A DNA stretch of 64,000 bases from Saccharopolyspora erythraea NRRL 2338 (GCF_000062885.1 NC_009142.1:62001-126000), one strand, 5' to 3'; numbered from the stretch's first letter, positions 43,061 through 51,954 are shown. Notes: a model not told the origin generated them from the letters alone. Numbers and translations: made by a program.

Positions 43061-43153
43061 CGGAACGGCGAGCAGCGCCGTGACGACGACGTGTCCCAGC
43101 TCTGCCAGACCCCTGCCACGTCAATGCGACGCGCGATCGCGCCGACTGGTTCA

Positions 43154-43191
43154 CCGGATGCGGATGGCCGTCGCGGGCCACCCGCATCCGG
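43154..43191 (-). terminator. Hairpin behind the lipase gene
   Basis: CCGGATGCGG (43154-43163) pairs exactly with CCGCATCCGG (43182-43191); an inner GGCC/GGCC pair continues the stem around a GTCGCG loop. It lies seven bases after the lipase stop codon. Confidence 0.8.
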
Positions 43192-43197
43192 CGGAGG

Positions 43198-44013
43198 TCA
43201 GTTCGCGTTCCTTTCCAGCAGTTCGACGTACTTCGCCATGGAGTGGTCGCGCAGTCCGTCCGTTCCCGGCGCGAACATGTCGGCGGTCAGTCCCTTGGCC
43301 TTGTCGTCGAGGCCGCCGAGCAGGCTGTTCTTCTCGCGCAGCCTGCCGTTCGAGTCGAAGTACCGGAGCGTGCTGACGTGGTGGTAGACCGGTTCCGGCG
43401 GCACCTGCGGCACGATGTCGTTGTTGTTGACGTAGCGGAAGGTCCGCGACTTCAGCGCACCGTCGTAGGCGTTGGCCAGCAGCCGGTCGCAGGTGCGAGG
43501 CTGGCCGAAGGTGTAGACGCCGTCGGGCAGCAGCCTCGGGTCCTCGAAGTGCAGCTGGGCGGCGGCCAGCATGGCCAGCGCCCCTCCGAGGCTGTGCCCG
43601 GTTATCCACAGCGTCTGGCCGTTGCTGCTGAACTCGGCGATCTTGTCCTCGATCTCCGGGAACACCGACATCAGCGCCTGGTGGAAGCCCAGGTGCACGA
43701 AACCCTTGGCGCCCGGACCGGGCGAGGCCGGGCCGCTGGCGTCGGTCAGCCAGTCCTTGATGTTGGTGGGCTCGGTGCCCCGGAAGGCCACGAAGATCAT
43801 TTTGTCGCTGGCCGCGACGAAGCCCTGGGTGTCCTCGATCGGCAGCTCGTGGTGCTGCGTGTAGAAGTAGTGGAAGCGGTCGAAGCCCCATTTCTGCGTT
43901 TCCGACCGCATTGCCGCTTCGTCCTGGTAGGTCAGCTCCGCCGCGCGGGCCAGCCAGTAAGCCTGCCGCGTGCTGTACCCGGTGGCCTTGTGGTCGAGCT
44001 CGGAAACGGTCAT
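43198..44013 (-). CDS. Class 3 lipase (alpha/beta hydrolase)
   Basis: The 271-residue protein belongs to the class 3 lipases. The nucleophile is S141 in WITGHSLGGALAM; VAFRGTEPTNIKDWLTD gives the oxyanion strand and lid region, and NNNDIVPQVPP with a later His (VYHHVSTL) supplies the Asp and His of the triad. No signal peptide is visible, so it may be cytoplasmic or exported by other means. The ATG at 44013 has GGCGGGAGA upstream; a longer frame to 44070 is less likely. The substrate (glycerolipid or other ester) is unknown. Confidence 0.88.
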   Translation of the reverse strand: MTVSELDHKATGYSTRQAYWLARAAELTYQDEAAMRSETQKWGFDRFHYFYTQHHELPIEDTQGFVAASDKMIFVAFRGTEPTNIKDWLTDASGPASPGPGAKGFVHLGFHQALMSVFPEIEDKIAEFSSNGQTLWITGHSLGGALAMLAAAQLHFEDPRLLPDGVYTFGQPRTCDRLLANAYDGALKSRTFRYVNNNDIVPQVPPEPVYHHVSTLRYFDSNGRLREKNSLLGGLDDKAKGLTADMFAPGTDGLRDHSMAKYVELLERNAN

Positions 44014-44144
44014 TCTCCCGCCTTTCCGAAGGTTTCCCCGTCGAGTCGCGATCGGCGACCTTTCCGCCATTGCAGTCGAGGACCAGCGGCACCGCCGGGA
44101 GAACCGCCTGATCGACGGTCATGCGTATCGGCTAGGGCAGGCCG

Positions 44145-45527
44145 CTACCAGGCCTTCTCCGCGGGAATCGCGAACCAGGTGAGGGCGAGCGCCGAAATCC
44201 ATAGCGCGCACGACAGCAGACCGAGCAGGTGCAGCCCTCCGGTGAACCGCACGGCGTCGGCGGGGCCGCCGGTGATGCCGCCGAAGACGGCGACGGCCAA
44301 CGCGCCCGCGGTCTGGCGCGCGGTGTTGTTGACCCCGCCGGCCAGCCCGGCGCGGTCGGCTGGCACCGCCCGGACCGCCGCGGCGACCACGGCCGCGGTG
44401 AGCAGGCCCATCCCGGTTCCGAGGCCGAGCAGCGCGGGCAGCAGCCGGGCGTAGCCGCTGTCGGGGGTGATGCCGACGAGGGACGCGGCGCCGGCGGCGC
44501 CGATGACGAGCCCGGCGGTCATCGGCGGACGCGGGCCGAACCGGCCCGTGAGGCGTCCGGTGACCGGCGCGAGCGCTGCCATCGGCACGAACAGCGGCAG
44601 CAGCATCGCTCCGGCGGTGGCGGCGTTTCGGTGCTGCACGCCCTGCAGGTAGAGCGTCGTGACGAACACGGTGCCGATGCCCACCAGGTTCATCGCGGCG
44701 GCCACCAGGTTGGCGCCGCTGAATCGCCGGGAACGCAGCAGTCGCAGTGGCAGCAGAGGTTGCGGGGCGCGGCTTTCCCGCAGCAGGAAGCCGGTCACCG
44801 CGAGCGCGCTGATCGCCAGCGCACCCCACGCGGAGGTGGTCATCCCGGCCGCGCCTGCCTCGATCACCGCGTAGACCGGAGCGGCCAGGCCGGCTGTGGC
44901 CAGCGCGGCTCCCGGCAGGTCGAGCGAGCGCACACCGCGGTCGGCGGACTCCGCGACGACCCCGTACGCCAGCGGCAGGGCCACCGCGATGACGGGGAGG
45001 TTGACCAGGAAGGCGGACCGCCAGCCCAGGGTGGAGACCAGCGCACCGCCGATCAGCGGCCCGGCGGGCAGGGCCAGGGCGGAGGTGCCCGCCCACACGC
45101 CGACCGCGCGGGCCTGCTCGGCGCGGTCCGGGAAGGCCCTGGTGATCACGGCCAGCGTGCTGGGAAGCAGCATCGCCGCTCCCAGCCCCTGCGCGGCCCG
45201 GCCGCCGACCAGCACCGCGATGTCCGGGGCCAGACCGCAGGCCAGTGAGGCGGCGGCGAAGACCCCGAGCCCGGCGAGCACCACCCGCCGGTGGCCGTAG
45301 CGGTCGCCGACCGCACCGCCTGCCAGCAGCAGGCCGGCCAGCACCACCGCGTACGCGTCGACGACCCACTGCTGGGCGGACAGGTCCGGCGCGAGCTCGG
45401 CACCGATGCGCGGCAGCGCCACGTTGACCACGGTGACGTCCAGCTGCACCAGGAACATGCCCACGCACATCACCCAGAGCAGCAGCCTGCGACGTGGCGG
45501 TGCGGTGATCTCGACGGTCGGCGTCAT
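44145..45527 (-). CDS. MFS drug exporter, DHA2 (EmrB/QacA) type
   Basis: A 460-residue proton-driven exporter with about 14 predicted membrane helices. The signatures QLDVTVVNVALPRIG, the cytoplasmic loop GDRYGHRRV and WVVDAYAVVLAGLLL are typical of the 14-helix drug-exporter branch. The C-terminal half has a further PPMTAGLVIG segment. It lies 105 bases behind an ArsR-type regulator on the same strand, so the pair is probably a regulated efflux unit. Confidence 0.9.
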   Translation of the reverse strand: MTPTVEITAPPRRRLLLWVMCVGMFLVQLDVTVVNVALPRIGAELAPDLSAQQWVVDAYAVVLAGLLLAGGAVGDRYGHRRVVLAGLGVFAAASLACGLAPDIAVLVGGRAAQGLGAAMLLPSTLAVITRAFPDRAEQARAVGVWAGTSALALPAGPLIGGALVSTLGWRSAFLVNLPVIAVALPLAYGVVAESADRGVRSLDLPGAALATAGLAAPVYAVIEAGAAGMTTSAWGALAISALAVTGFLLRESRAPQPLLPLRLLRSRRFSGANLVAAAMNLVGIGTVFVTTLYLQGVQHRNAATAGAMLLPLFVPMAALAPVTGRLTGRFGPRPPMTAGLVIGAAGAASLVGITPDSGYARLLPALLGLGTGMGLLTAAVVAAAVRAVPADRAGLAGGVNNTARQTAGALAVAVFGGITGGPADAVRFTGGLHLLGLLSCALWISALALTWFAIPAEKAW

Positions 45528-45632
45528 GCTCCGGTCCGGTCCTCCCGACGTGCTTGCTGGTACCTCCGCACGCTATGGACCAGGGCTTTCGCCTGCGGAC
45601 GAAACGTCGGGGGTCGGGCCGCGCACCGGCGG

Positions 45633-46427
45633 TCAGGCGGCGAGCGCCTCGGTGTCGATGGCGAAGTGCTCGGCGAACCCGAGGCGGCCGGCATCGGTGA
45701 CGCCGAGCGCGCGCGGCGCGCCCTTGGCGCCGCGCCTGACCCAGTCGAGCTCCTCGAACCTGGTCAGCAGCGCGCTGCCCGCCGCGCCGGCCAGGTGGTG
45801 GCGCTGCTCGGTCCAGTCCACGCAGTAGGCCGTCAGCCTGCGCCGTCCGCTCGGCACGACCACGCCCAGCCGGGAGAACAGCTCCCACCCGGCGTCGGTC
45901 AGGCGGTAGTCGAGGTCGCGCCCCGGAGCCGACAGCCGGTCCAGGCGCGCGACCCGGGGATCGTGCCTGCCGTCCCCGCCGACGACCGCGCCCGCTTCCA
46001 GCAGCGCCTGCATCAGCGCGACGCCCAGGTGACCCGCGACGTGGTCGTAGCAGGTCCGCGCCAGCCGCAGCGCGTGCGCCCGGGTGCCCGCGCGCAGCGA
46101 CCGCACCGGCCTCGGCGGTGCCAGCCGGGCCAGCGCCTCCAGCGCCGCGACCACCTCGGCCGAGGCCAGCTCGTAGTAGCGGTGGCGGCCCTGACCTCGC
46201 ACCCGCAGCAGCCCGCCCGACACCAGCCGGGACAGGTGGGCGCTGGCCGTGGAAGGCGCCACCCCGGCCTCGGAGGCCAGCATCGACATCGGCAGGGCGC
46301 GGCCGTCCAGCAGCGCCAGCAGCATCGCCGAGCGCGCCGGGTTGCCGATCAGCTCCGCCGGGGTGGTGAAGTCGGCGTCACCACCCGCGCCCAGTCCTGG
46401 GCCGCCTCTGCGCTCACCCACGCCCAC
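45633..46427 (-). CDS. ArsR-family winged-helix regulator (long form)
   Basis: The 264-residue protein has an ArsR-type winged helix at about 15-85 (NPARSAMLLALLDGRALPMS, ASEAGVAPSTASAHLSRL, HRYYELASAEV). The C-terminal part (about 120-240) includes LTDAGWELFSRLGV and DWTEQRHHLAGAAG; this long form is common in actinomycetes and lacks the metal-binding Cys box. It probably represses itself and the exporter downstream. Two GTG codons are possible at the start (46427 or 46421); no strong ribosome site distinguishes them. Confidence 0.85.
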   Translation of the reverse strand: MGVGERRGGPGLGAGGDADFTTPAELIGNPARSAMLLALLDGRALPMSMLASEAGVAPSTASAHLSRLVSGGLLRVRGQGRHRYYELASAEVVAALEALARLAPPRPVRSLRAGTRAHALRLARTCYDHVAGHLGVALMQALLEAGAVVGGDGRHDPRVARLDRLSAPGRDLDYRLTDAGWELFSRLGVVVPSGRRRLTAYCVDWTEQRHHLAGAAGSALLTRFEELDWVRRGAKGAPRALGVTDAGRLGFAEHFAIDTEALAA

Positions 46428-46470
46428 CAGCGTAGGAACGGCACGCTTCGGCTGGCGGCGAAACGTCGCG

Positions 46471-47115
46471 TCACACCCCGAGCCGCCGCAGGAGGTGGCC
46501 CTCCAGCCGCTTGAGCTCGCCGTCGATCGCCCGGTGCGCGGCCCGGCGGCGCTGCGCGGGCATCCGCTCCGCGGCCCGGACGGCGCTCGCGAGCTGCCCG
46601 AGCCTGCCGTCGGTCTCCTCCGCGTACTGGTCGACGGCGAAGACCTCCTCCTCGCTGCGCCCGACCGTCTGGGTGCGTATGTCGCGCAGCGCGTCGCGGT
46701 CGCCCGCGATCCGCGCGTGCAGGGCGGCGCCCTTGCCGGTGAAGCGGCCAAGGTCGTCGACCGGCACGCCCAGGCGCCGGGCACGCATCCGGTCGTAGTA
46801 GGCGCGCACGGCCACCGACGCCCGCAGGGCGAACGGCGCGAGCACCGGCACGACGACCCTGGCCACCGCGATGACCTTCTTCGCGTTGCCCGCGGTGACC
46901 CGGCCGCCCTCGCCGCGCTCCTGGAGCTCCAGCCGCTTCTCCTCCGCCTTGATCTGCCGCTTCAGCGCCTTGGTCCGCTGCTTCTGCGACCTCGTGGCGC
47001 GCTTGTCCGCCCGGTCTGCCGGCTCGGCCATCCACAGCGCCTTGTGCGAGCGCCCGGCGGTGCGGGTGCAGCCGAGCCTCGGCGACCTCGCGCGCTTCTT
47101 CGCGGACCTGCGCAT
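46471..47115 (-). CDS. DUF6474-like conserved actinobacterial protein
   Basis: The 214-residue protein has a highly basic N-terminus (RSAKKRARSPRLG, then a Lys/Arg/Glu-rich helix probably coiled coil), one membrane-like hydrophobic stretch (VIAVARVVVPVLAPFALRAS) and a helical C-terminal domain (DDLGRFTGKGAALHARIAGD). I assign it tentatively to the DUF6474 family, whose function is not known. GGAAGGA lies eight bases before the ATG. It is divergent from the RecB-like nuclease gene, with about 165 bases in between. Confidence 0.7.
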   Translation of the reverse strand: MRRSAKKRARSPRLGCTRTAGRSHKALWMAEPADRADKRATRSQKQRTKALKRQIKAEEKRLELQERGEGGRVTAGNAKKVIAVARVVVPVLAPFALRASVAVRAYYDRMRARRLGVPVDDLGRFTGKGAALHARIAGDRDALRDIRTQTVGRSEEEVFAVDQYAEETDGRLGQLASAVRAAERMPAQRRRAAHRAIDGELKRLEGHLLRRLGV

Positions 47116-47280
47116 CGGTGGTGTCCTTCCTGGTCCCGGCGGCGGTGCGGTCACTCTAAGTCCGCCCGCCGCCGGGCACGACAGCAACGCGCCGGAGCGG
47201 CCACGCTGCGTAGCGGGTCGCCTCGCCGTGTCACCGGGGTGATGGGCGCGGCTGTCAGTAGGACGGCATACGCTTCAACC

Positions 47281-48915
47281 GTGGATGACAGGGTGCTGCT
47301 CGACGCGGGCGTGGTGACGCGGTGTCGTCGACGCGTGCACCTCGAATCCGATCCGGCGATGCGCGAGGTCGAGAAGGCGCCACCGGATCCGGGGATCGAG
47401 CAGCGCATCGCCGACGCCACCGAGCACCGCCGGTTCGTGGCCGAGCGGCTCGGCAGGCTGCTCGGTGACGCCTGGACCGAGGTCCCCCGCGAGCTCGACG
47501 CCGCCGAACGAGAGCGGCTGACGGTGGCGGCCATGAACGAGGGCGTCCGCTACATCTCAGGCGCGCAGCTGCCGCTGGACCGCGCCAACGGCAGGCGCGG
47601 CGCGGTCGACCTGCTGGTGCGCGGCCGCGACGGCTACCTGCCGGTGCTGGTGGTGCGCCACAAGATCACCGACCCCGGCAGCGGCGCCCGCACCTCCCCG
47701 TTGACCGACCCGAACCCCGCGTCGGCGCGGACCGACGAGCGCTTCAAGGTGCGTTCGCACTCCCGGGACCAGCTCCGGCTGGCGCACGCGGTGCGCATGC
47801 TGGAGGCCACCGGCATGGGTTCGGCGGGCGCGACCGGCGGCGTGATCGGCGTCGACGCCGACCTCGTCGTGTGGCACGACCTGCGGGTCCCGAACTGGCC
47901 GGGCGGGCGCACCGCGCTGGCCGAGTACGACGCGCGCTTCGCCGACCGGCTCGCGGTCGCCTCCGCGGCGGCCAGCGGCGCCGAACCGCTGGCGCGGCCG
48001 TCGCGGATCACCGAGTGCAAGGGCTGCCCGTGGTGGCCGACCTGCGAGCGGCAGCTGCGCACCGACCGCGACGTGAGCCTGGTGGTCCGCGGCGAGGACG
48101 CGGTCAGCCTGCGCGCGATCGGTGTCTCCACCGTGGACGAGCTGGCGCGGTTGTCGCCCGAGGCGCTGGAGACGCTGCCGCTGACCGTCGCCCGCACCGG
48201 CGACGTGGTGCTGCTGGCCAAGGCGTGGCTGCGCGAGCTGCCGCTGGTGCGCCGGGTCCGCCGGCTCAGCGTGCCGCGCGCCGACGTCGAGGTCGACGTG
48301 GACATGGAGAGCTACGCCGACTCCGGCGCCTACATGTGGGGCAGCTGGCTCTCCGGCGCCGACGTCGGCGAGGAGCCGGGCTACCGCGCCTTCGCCACCT
48401 GGGACCCGCTGCCCTCCGACGACGAGGCCCGCTCGTTCGCCGAGTTCTGGTCGTGGTTCTCGTCGGTGCGCGAACGCGCGCTGGAGCGGGGGCTGACCTT
48501 CCGCGCCTACTGCTACAACGAGCTGGCGGAGAACCGCTGGATGCTGGCGTCGGCCGAGCGGTTCGCGGGCAAGCCGGGCGTGCCGCCGGTGGCCGAGGTC
48601 CGGGCGTTCATCGAGTCCGACGAGTGGGTGGACCTGTTCGCCTCGGTCCGCGACCAGTTCCTGTGCCCCAACGGCAAGGGTCTGAAGGTCATCGCGCCCA
48701 GCGCCGGGTTCGCCTGGCGCGACCCCGAGGCCAGCGGCGAGAACTCGATGCGCTGGTATCGCGACGCGGTCGGCCTCGACGGCGCCCCGCCGGTGGCGGC
48801 GCAACGCGACCGGATCCTGCGCTACAACGAGGACGACGTGCGCGCGACCTGGACCATCCGCCGCTGGATGAACTCCGAGGCCGCGCTCGCCGTGCCGTTC
48901 GCCGAAGACCTGTGA
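47281..48915 (+). CDS. TM0106-family RecB-like nuclease
   Basis: The 544-residue protein fits the TM0106 family: an N-terminal RecB-type nuclease domain (RRGAVDLLVRGRDGYLPVLV has the Asp; RHKITD the downstream basic residue) with a cysteine cluster ECKGCPWWPTC that may bind iron-sulfur or zinc. A C-terminal RNase H-like exonuclease domain begins at VDVDMESY (DxE) and ends with YNEDDVRATW. Such proteins are thought to act in DNA or RNA repair. The GTG start lies after a TACGCT box that may be a leaderless promoter; a slightly upstream ATG in frame is possible. Confidence 0.85.
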   Translation: MDDRVLLDAGVVTRCRRRVHLESDPAMREVEKAPPDPGIEQRIADATEHRRFVAERLGRLLGDAWTEVPRELDAAERERLTVAAMNEGVRYISGAQLPLDRANGRRGAVDLLVRGRDGYLPVLVVRHKITDPGSGARTSPLTDPNPASARTDERFKVRSHSRDQLRLAHAVRMLEATGMGSAGATGGVIGVDADLVVWHDLRVPNWPGGRTALAEYDARFADRLAVASAAASGAEPLARPSRITECKGCPWWPTCERQLRTDRDVSLVVRGEDAVSLRAIGVSTVDELARLSPEALETLPLTVARTGDVVLLAKAWLRELPLVRRVRRLSVPRADVEVDVDMESYADSGAYMWGSWLSGADVGEEPGYRAFATWDPLPSDDEARSFAEFWSWFSSVRERALERGLTFRAYCYNELAENRWMLASAERFAGKPGVPPVAEVRAFIESDEWVDLFASVRDQFLCPNGKGLKVIAPSAGFAWRDPEASGENSMRWYRDAVGLDGAPPVAAQRDRILRYNEDDVRATWTIRRWMNSEAALAVPFAEDL

Positions 48916-48922
48916 ACGGCAC

Positions 48923-48939
48923 GGCGGGCGCGACCCGCC
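48923..48939. terminator. Short hairpin between convergent genes
   Basis: GGCGGG and CCCGCC (48923-48928, 48934-48939) pair around a five-base loop between the nuclease gene and the WXG-like gene. The stem is short, so the assignment is weak. Confidence 0.45.
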
Positions 48940-48942
48940 CGC

Positions 48943-49611
48943 CTACGCCTCGATCGGCTTGACGTTCCAGGCGTCCGGGTTGCCCGCGGCGCCGGGCATG
49001 ACCAGCGGTCCGCCGGTGTCGGTGCCAAGCCCCGAGAAGTCGTTGGCGAAGGTGGTCAGCTTGCCCTTCTTCACCATCAGCGTCCCCATCTTCTCGATGG
49101 CGGCGGCCACCAGGTCGGAGACGTTTTTCACGAAGTCGTTGAGCACCTGGATGATCTTCACGATGGTGCCCGCGCCCGGGATCAGGTCGGCCAGGCTGAA
49201 CGACACCAGGTCGTGCGCGCAGGACGAGATGAACCGCAGCGCGTCGGCGTAGGTGCCGTAGATCAGCTCGACGCAGTCCAGCATCACGTCGGAGATGCCG
49301 TTCATCTGCGTCTCGTTGTTGGTGAACAGCCCGCGCACCGCGAACTCGTGCTTGGTGTAGGCGTCGTAGCCGCCGCCCTGCCAGTAGCCCGCCAGCTCGT
49401 TGGACGCCCGCTGGATCTCCAGGCCGGAGTCGGTCATCGTGTTGTCCGAGCCCCACTGCCTGGCCAGCGCCTCCATCGCCTCGGAGTCACCGAACAGCTC
49501 GTCGCGGATCATGTCGAGCGTTTCGAGCGCACCCTCGTGGTCGAACCGGTTCGCGTACTTGCGCACGGTGCCGGCGTTCTCCTCCGGCCACTCGGGCTTC
49601 TTGCGCGCCAT
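48943..49611 (-). CDS. WXG100-like (ESX/type VII substrate-like) protein, 222 residues
   Basis: The N-terminal half is a helical hairpin with a YWQGGGYDAY turn that fits the WXG motif of ESX proteins. A hydrophobic helix-rich C-terminal half follows (ISSCAHDLVSFSLADLIPG and VKNVSDLVAAAIEKMG). The size exceeds the usual 100 residues, as in LXG-like or PPE-accessory proteins. The ATG has AAAGGCGG upstream. It is the last gene of a four-gene minus-strand set with two YbaB-like proteins. No secretion machinery genes (EccC and others) lie in the window. Confidence 0.72.
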   Translation of the reverse strand: MARKKPEWPEENAGTVRKYANRFDHEGALETLDMIRDELFGDSEAMEALARQWGSDNTMTDSGLEIQRASNELAGYWQGGGYDAYTKHEFAVRGLFTNNETQMNGISDVMLDCVELIYGTYADALRFISSCAHDLVSFSLADLIPGAGTIVKIIQVLNDFVKNVSDLVAAAIEKMGTLMVKKGKLTTFANDFSGLGTDTGGPLVMPGAAGNPDAWNVKPIEA

Positions 49612-49622
49612 GGGACCGCCTT

Positions 49623-49985
49623 TCAGAACGAACCGCTGACGCGATCGTCCATCTCGTCGTTGAGGTAGCCGAACTTCTTGTAGTACTCGTAGTCGCGGTC
49701 CTCGTACTCGTCGGCCACGCGGTCGAGGTCGGTGCTGGTGCCGCCGAGGACGTCGGCGCCCTCGGCCAGCTTCCGCCCGATCGTCGCCCGCGCCTCGTTG
49801 TAGGTCCGCGGGAAGTTCTGCTCCCGCCCGAGCAGCCCCATGGCGTTGTCGGGCATGTAGAACTCGGTCTCCATCCTGGACGCCAGGAGCAGCCACCGGT
49901 CCCGCGACTCCTCCCACGCGGTCGTGGTCCCGCGCAGCGACTCCGGGACTACCGAGTAGCCCGTTCCTTCCACCTGACCAGGCAA
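49623..49985 (-). CDS. Small ESX-like protein, 120 residues
   Basis: The product has a helix-turn-helix outline with RGTTTAWEESRDRWLLLASR in the first helix and EARATIGRKLAEGADVLGG in the second; the acidic C-terminal end is Tyr-rich (DRDYEYYKKFGYLN). It resembles the DUF-type partners of WXG proteins in Pseudonocardiales. The start is TTG with AGGGGAAGG just before it. It ends 11 bases before the WXG-like gene, suggesting partnership. No clear WXG motif is present. Confidence 0.65.
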   Translation of the reverse strand: MPGQVEGTGYSVVPESLRGTTTAWEESRDRWLLLASRMETEFYMPDNAMGLLGREQNFPRTYNEARATIGRKLAEGADVLGGTSTDLDRVADEYEDRDYEYYKKFGYLNDEMDDRVSGSF

Positions 49986-50000
49986 TGCCTTCCCCTCTCG

Positions 50001-50315
50001 TCAGTTCGGCCGGGTCGTCCGGCCCGCGGATTCAAGGATCTGCCTGCTCGCCCGCTCCGCGCCCCGCTCGGCGGCCAGCACGGCCTCCAGCAGGCGGGGG
50101 CCCAGCGCCTCGGCGTTGGTGTAGCGGAGGTTCTCCTGGTCGAGCTCGATGCTCACCAGGCGTCCGGACGAGTCGACGACGACGGTGCCGAGGTCGTCGG
50201 CGATCTCCATGGAGTAGCTGTGCTCGGCGGCGGTCTCGGCGGCCTGCCGGGCGCGCACGATGCTCTCCTCCATCTCGTCGACGAGCATGACCAGCCTGCG
50301 CATCCGCTCGCTCAT
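50001..50315 (-). CDS. YbaB/EbfC-like protein (first of two)
   Basis: The 104-residue protein matches the YbaB/EbfC DNA-binding family by its central segment SYSMEIADDLGTVVVDSSGR and the flanking coiled-coil-like helices (RLVMLVDEMEESIVRARQ; AVLAAERGAERASRQILE). In actinomycetes, such copies are often placed next to ESX genes. The ATG overlaps the stop of the second YbaB-like gene by four bases, with GGGGGAGGT upstream. Confidence 0.8.
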   Translation of the reverse strand: MSERMRRLVMLVDEMEESIVRARQAAETAAEHSYSMEIADDLGTVVVDSSGRLVSIELDQENLRYTNAEALGPRLLEAVLAAERGAERASRQILESAGRTTRPN

Positions 50316-50632
50316 GCCGAGACCTCCCCCACGACCGACTCCGTCCACGACATCGCGGTCACCGCCGCCGTCGCCCGCGCCTGCGCGATGGCCTCGACGG
50401 CGTCCGGGCCGATGTTCTGGGGGTGCGCCTGCTCCAGCGCCTCGTCGGAGACCGAGATGTCCAGCAGCCGCCCGTTGCCGTCGACCTCGGCGGTGACCAG
50501 ACCGCTGTCGGAGGTACCGGTGAAGCGCTCCTCGGCGAGGCGCTCGGCGTAGTACTCCAGCTCGGCCGCCTTGCGCTGCCACCGCTGGAGTTGCTCCCGA
50601 CGCAGGTCGGGGTCGTATCGGCTGTTGTCCAT
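50312..50632 (-). CDS. YbaB/EbfC-like protein (second)
   Basis: A 106-residue YbaB-like protein with the pattern FTGTSDSGLVTAEVDGNGR and LLDISVSDEAL, starting with helix YDPDLRREQLQRWQRKAAEL. The ATG at 50632 has AGGGAG upstream; a longer frame to 50734 is not supported. It is the first gene of the four-gene set, which is probably one operon: YbaB2-YbaB1-ESX-like-WXG-like. Confidence 0.8.
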   Translation of the reverse strand: MDNSRYDPDLRREQLQRWQRKAAELEYYAERLAEERFTGTSDSGLVTAEVDGNGRLLDISVSDEALEQAHPQNIGPDAVEAIAQARATAAVTAMSWTESVVGEVSA

Positions 50633-50867
50633 CCCTGGCTCCCTCTGGCGAAAGTCGCGGCCGCTTTCCGCGCAGGAGGTACCGCGGTCGAAAAGCGGAA
50701 TGGCTGGTGCGACCGCGGTCGGGCGGTCGGTCACGAGGTGCGTCTGCCGCGTCCACCGTTGCCGGGAGCGGCGCGCACGTGCTGATGCGTCCTCGAAGCG
50801 GTACCTCCTTCACCCGGTAGGACGCTCGCCGGGCGAAGGAGGTTCCCCGCTTCCACTACGGGTGTTG

Positions 50868-51626
50868 TCAGCGCGGCGGCATGCGCAGCGCGCCGTCCAT
50901 CCGGATGACCTCGCCGTTGAGGTAGTCGTGCTCGACGATGCCGACGACGAGCTGCGCGTAGTCCTCCGGCGTTCCCAGCCGCTTCGGGAACGGCACGCTG
51001 TCGGCGAGCCCCTTGCGGAACTCCTCGCTGATGGTGGCCAGCATCGGGGTGTCCACGATACCCGGCGCGATGGTCATGACCCGGATGCCGGAGGAGGACA
51101 GGTCGCGCGCGGCGGGCAGCGTCAGGCTCGCGACGCCGCCCTTGGACGCGGCGTAGGCGGCCTGGCCGATCTGGCCGTCGTAGGCGGCGACGGAGGCGGT
51201 GTTGACGACAACGCCGCGCTGGCCCTGCTCGTCGGCATCGGTCTGCCCGATCGCCGCCGCGGCCAGCCGCAGCACGTTGAAGGTACCGATCAGGTTGACC
51301 TCGATGACCTGCCGGAACAGGTCGAAGTCGTGCGGCCCCTTGCGGCCCACCACCCGGGCCGACGGGCCGATCCCGGCGCAGTTCACCACGATCCGCAGCG
51401 GCACGCCGCCGCCGGCGGCCTGGTCGACCGCGGTCTGCACCTGCTCGGCGTCGGTGACGTCGGCGCCGACGTAGTTGACCCCGTCGACGACCGGCGCCTT
51501 GGTGATCACCTGCGGCAGGTCGACGGCGAACACGCGGGCCCCCCGAGATGCCAGCGATCTGGCCGTGGCCGCGCCGAGGCCGGAAGCCCCGCCGGTGACG
51601 ATGGCCGCGGTGTCGGTGATCAGCAT
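50868..51626 (-). CDS. Short-chain dehydrogenase (3-hydroxyacyl-CoA dehydrogenase type 2-like)
   Basis: The 252-residue classical SDR has the cofactor motif TGGASGLG, the NAG motif NCAGIG, catalytic Tyr and Lys in AAYAASKGG and Ser upstream, plus the loop PGIVDTPMLATI typical of HSD17B10-type enzymes acting on 3-hydroxyacyl-CoAs. GAGGAGA supports the ATG at 51626. No beta-oxidation genes are adjacent, so the assignment to acyl-CoA is tentative. Confidence 0.88.
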   Translation of the reverse strand: MLITDTAAIVTGGASGLGAATARSLASRGARVFAVDLPQVITKAPVVDGVNYVGADVTDAEQVQTAVDQAAGGGVPLRIVVNCAGIGPSARVVGRKGPHDFDLFRQVIEVNLIGTFNVLRLAAAAIGQTDADEQGQRGVVVNTASVAAYDGQIGQAAYAASKGGVASLTLPAARDLSSSGIRVMTIAPGIVDTPMLATISEEFRKGLADSVPFPKRLGTPEDYAQLVVGIVEHDYLNGEVIRMDGALRMPPR

Positions 51627-51834
51627 CAGGTCTCCTCGCATGTCGCAGCTTCGGCAGTCGGTCGCAGCCTAACCGGGTGATCTCGGACTGTGGAACAGCC
51701 GGCGACACCCGCGGCCGCTGCCGGGATCGCGGCGCGCGACGCGGGAACGACCCCGTGCGGAGCCGTTCGGAGTGAGGAGGAATGCGGCGGGCCTGGGCTG
51801 GGAGGGCGGAGGGAGTCGTGATCCGGGCGGCGGG

Positions 51835-51954
51835 TCAGCGGTCGTGGTCGGGGTGCCGCGAAGGCGTGTCGGCGAGCAGCAGCAGCGCCATCAGGGGCAG
51901 CGCCGCGAGCAGCGCGAGGCCGACGAACACGGCGGCGAACGCGATGAGCTCCAT
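51835..51954 (-). CDS. Possible 39-residue single-helix membrane peptide
   Basis: A short frame starts at an ATG beside AGGT and encodes one hydrophobic helix (LIAFAAVFVGLALLAALPLM) with a polar C-terminus rich in His, Pro and Arg. Membrane microproteins are often missed, but a chance hydrophobic frame cannot be excluded. It is isolated between the dehydrogenase and the aldo/keto reductase genes. Confidence 0.4.
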   Translation of the reverse strand: MELIAFAAVFVGLALLAALPLMALLLLADTPSRHPDHDR

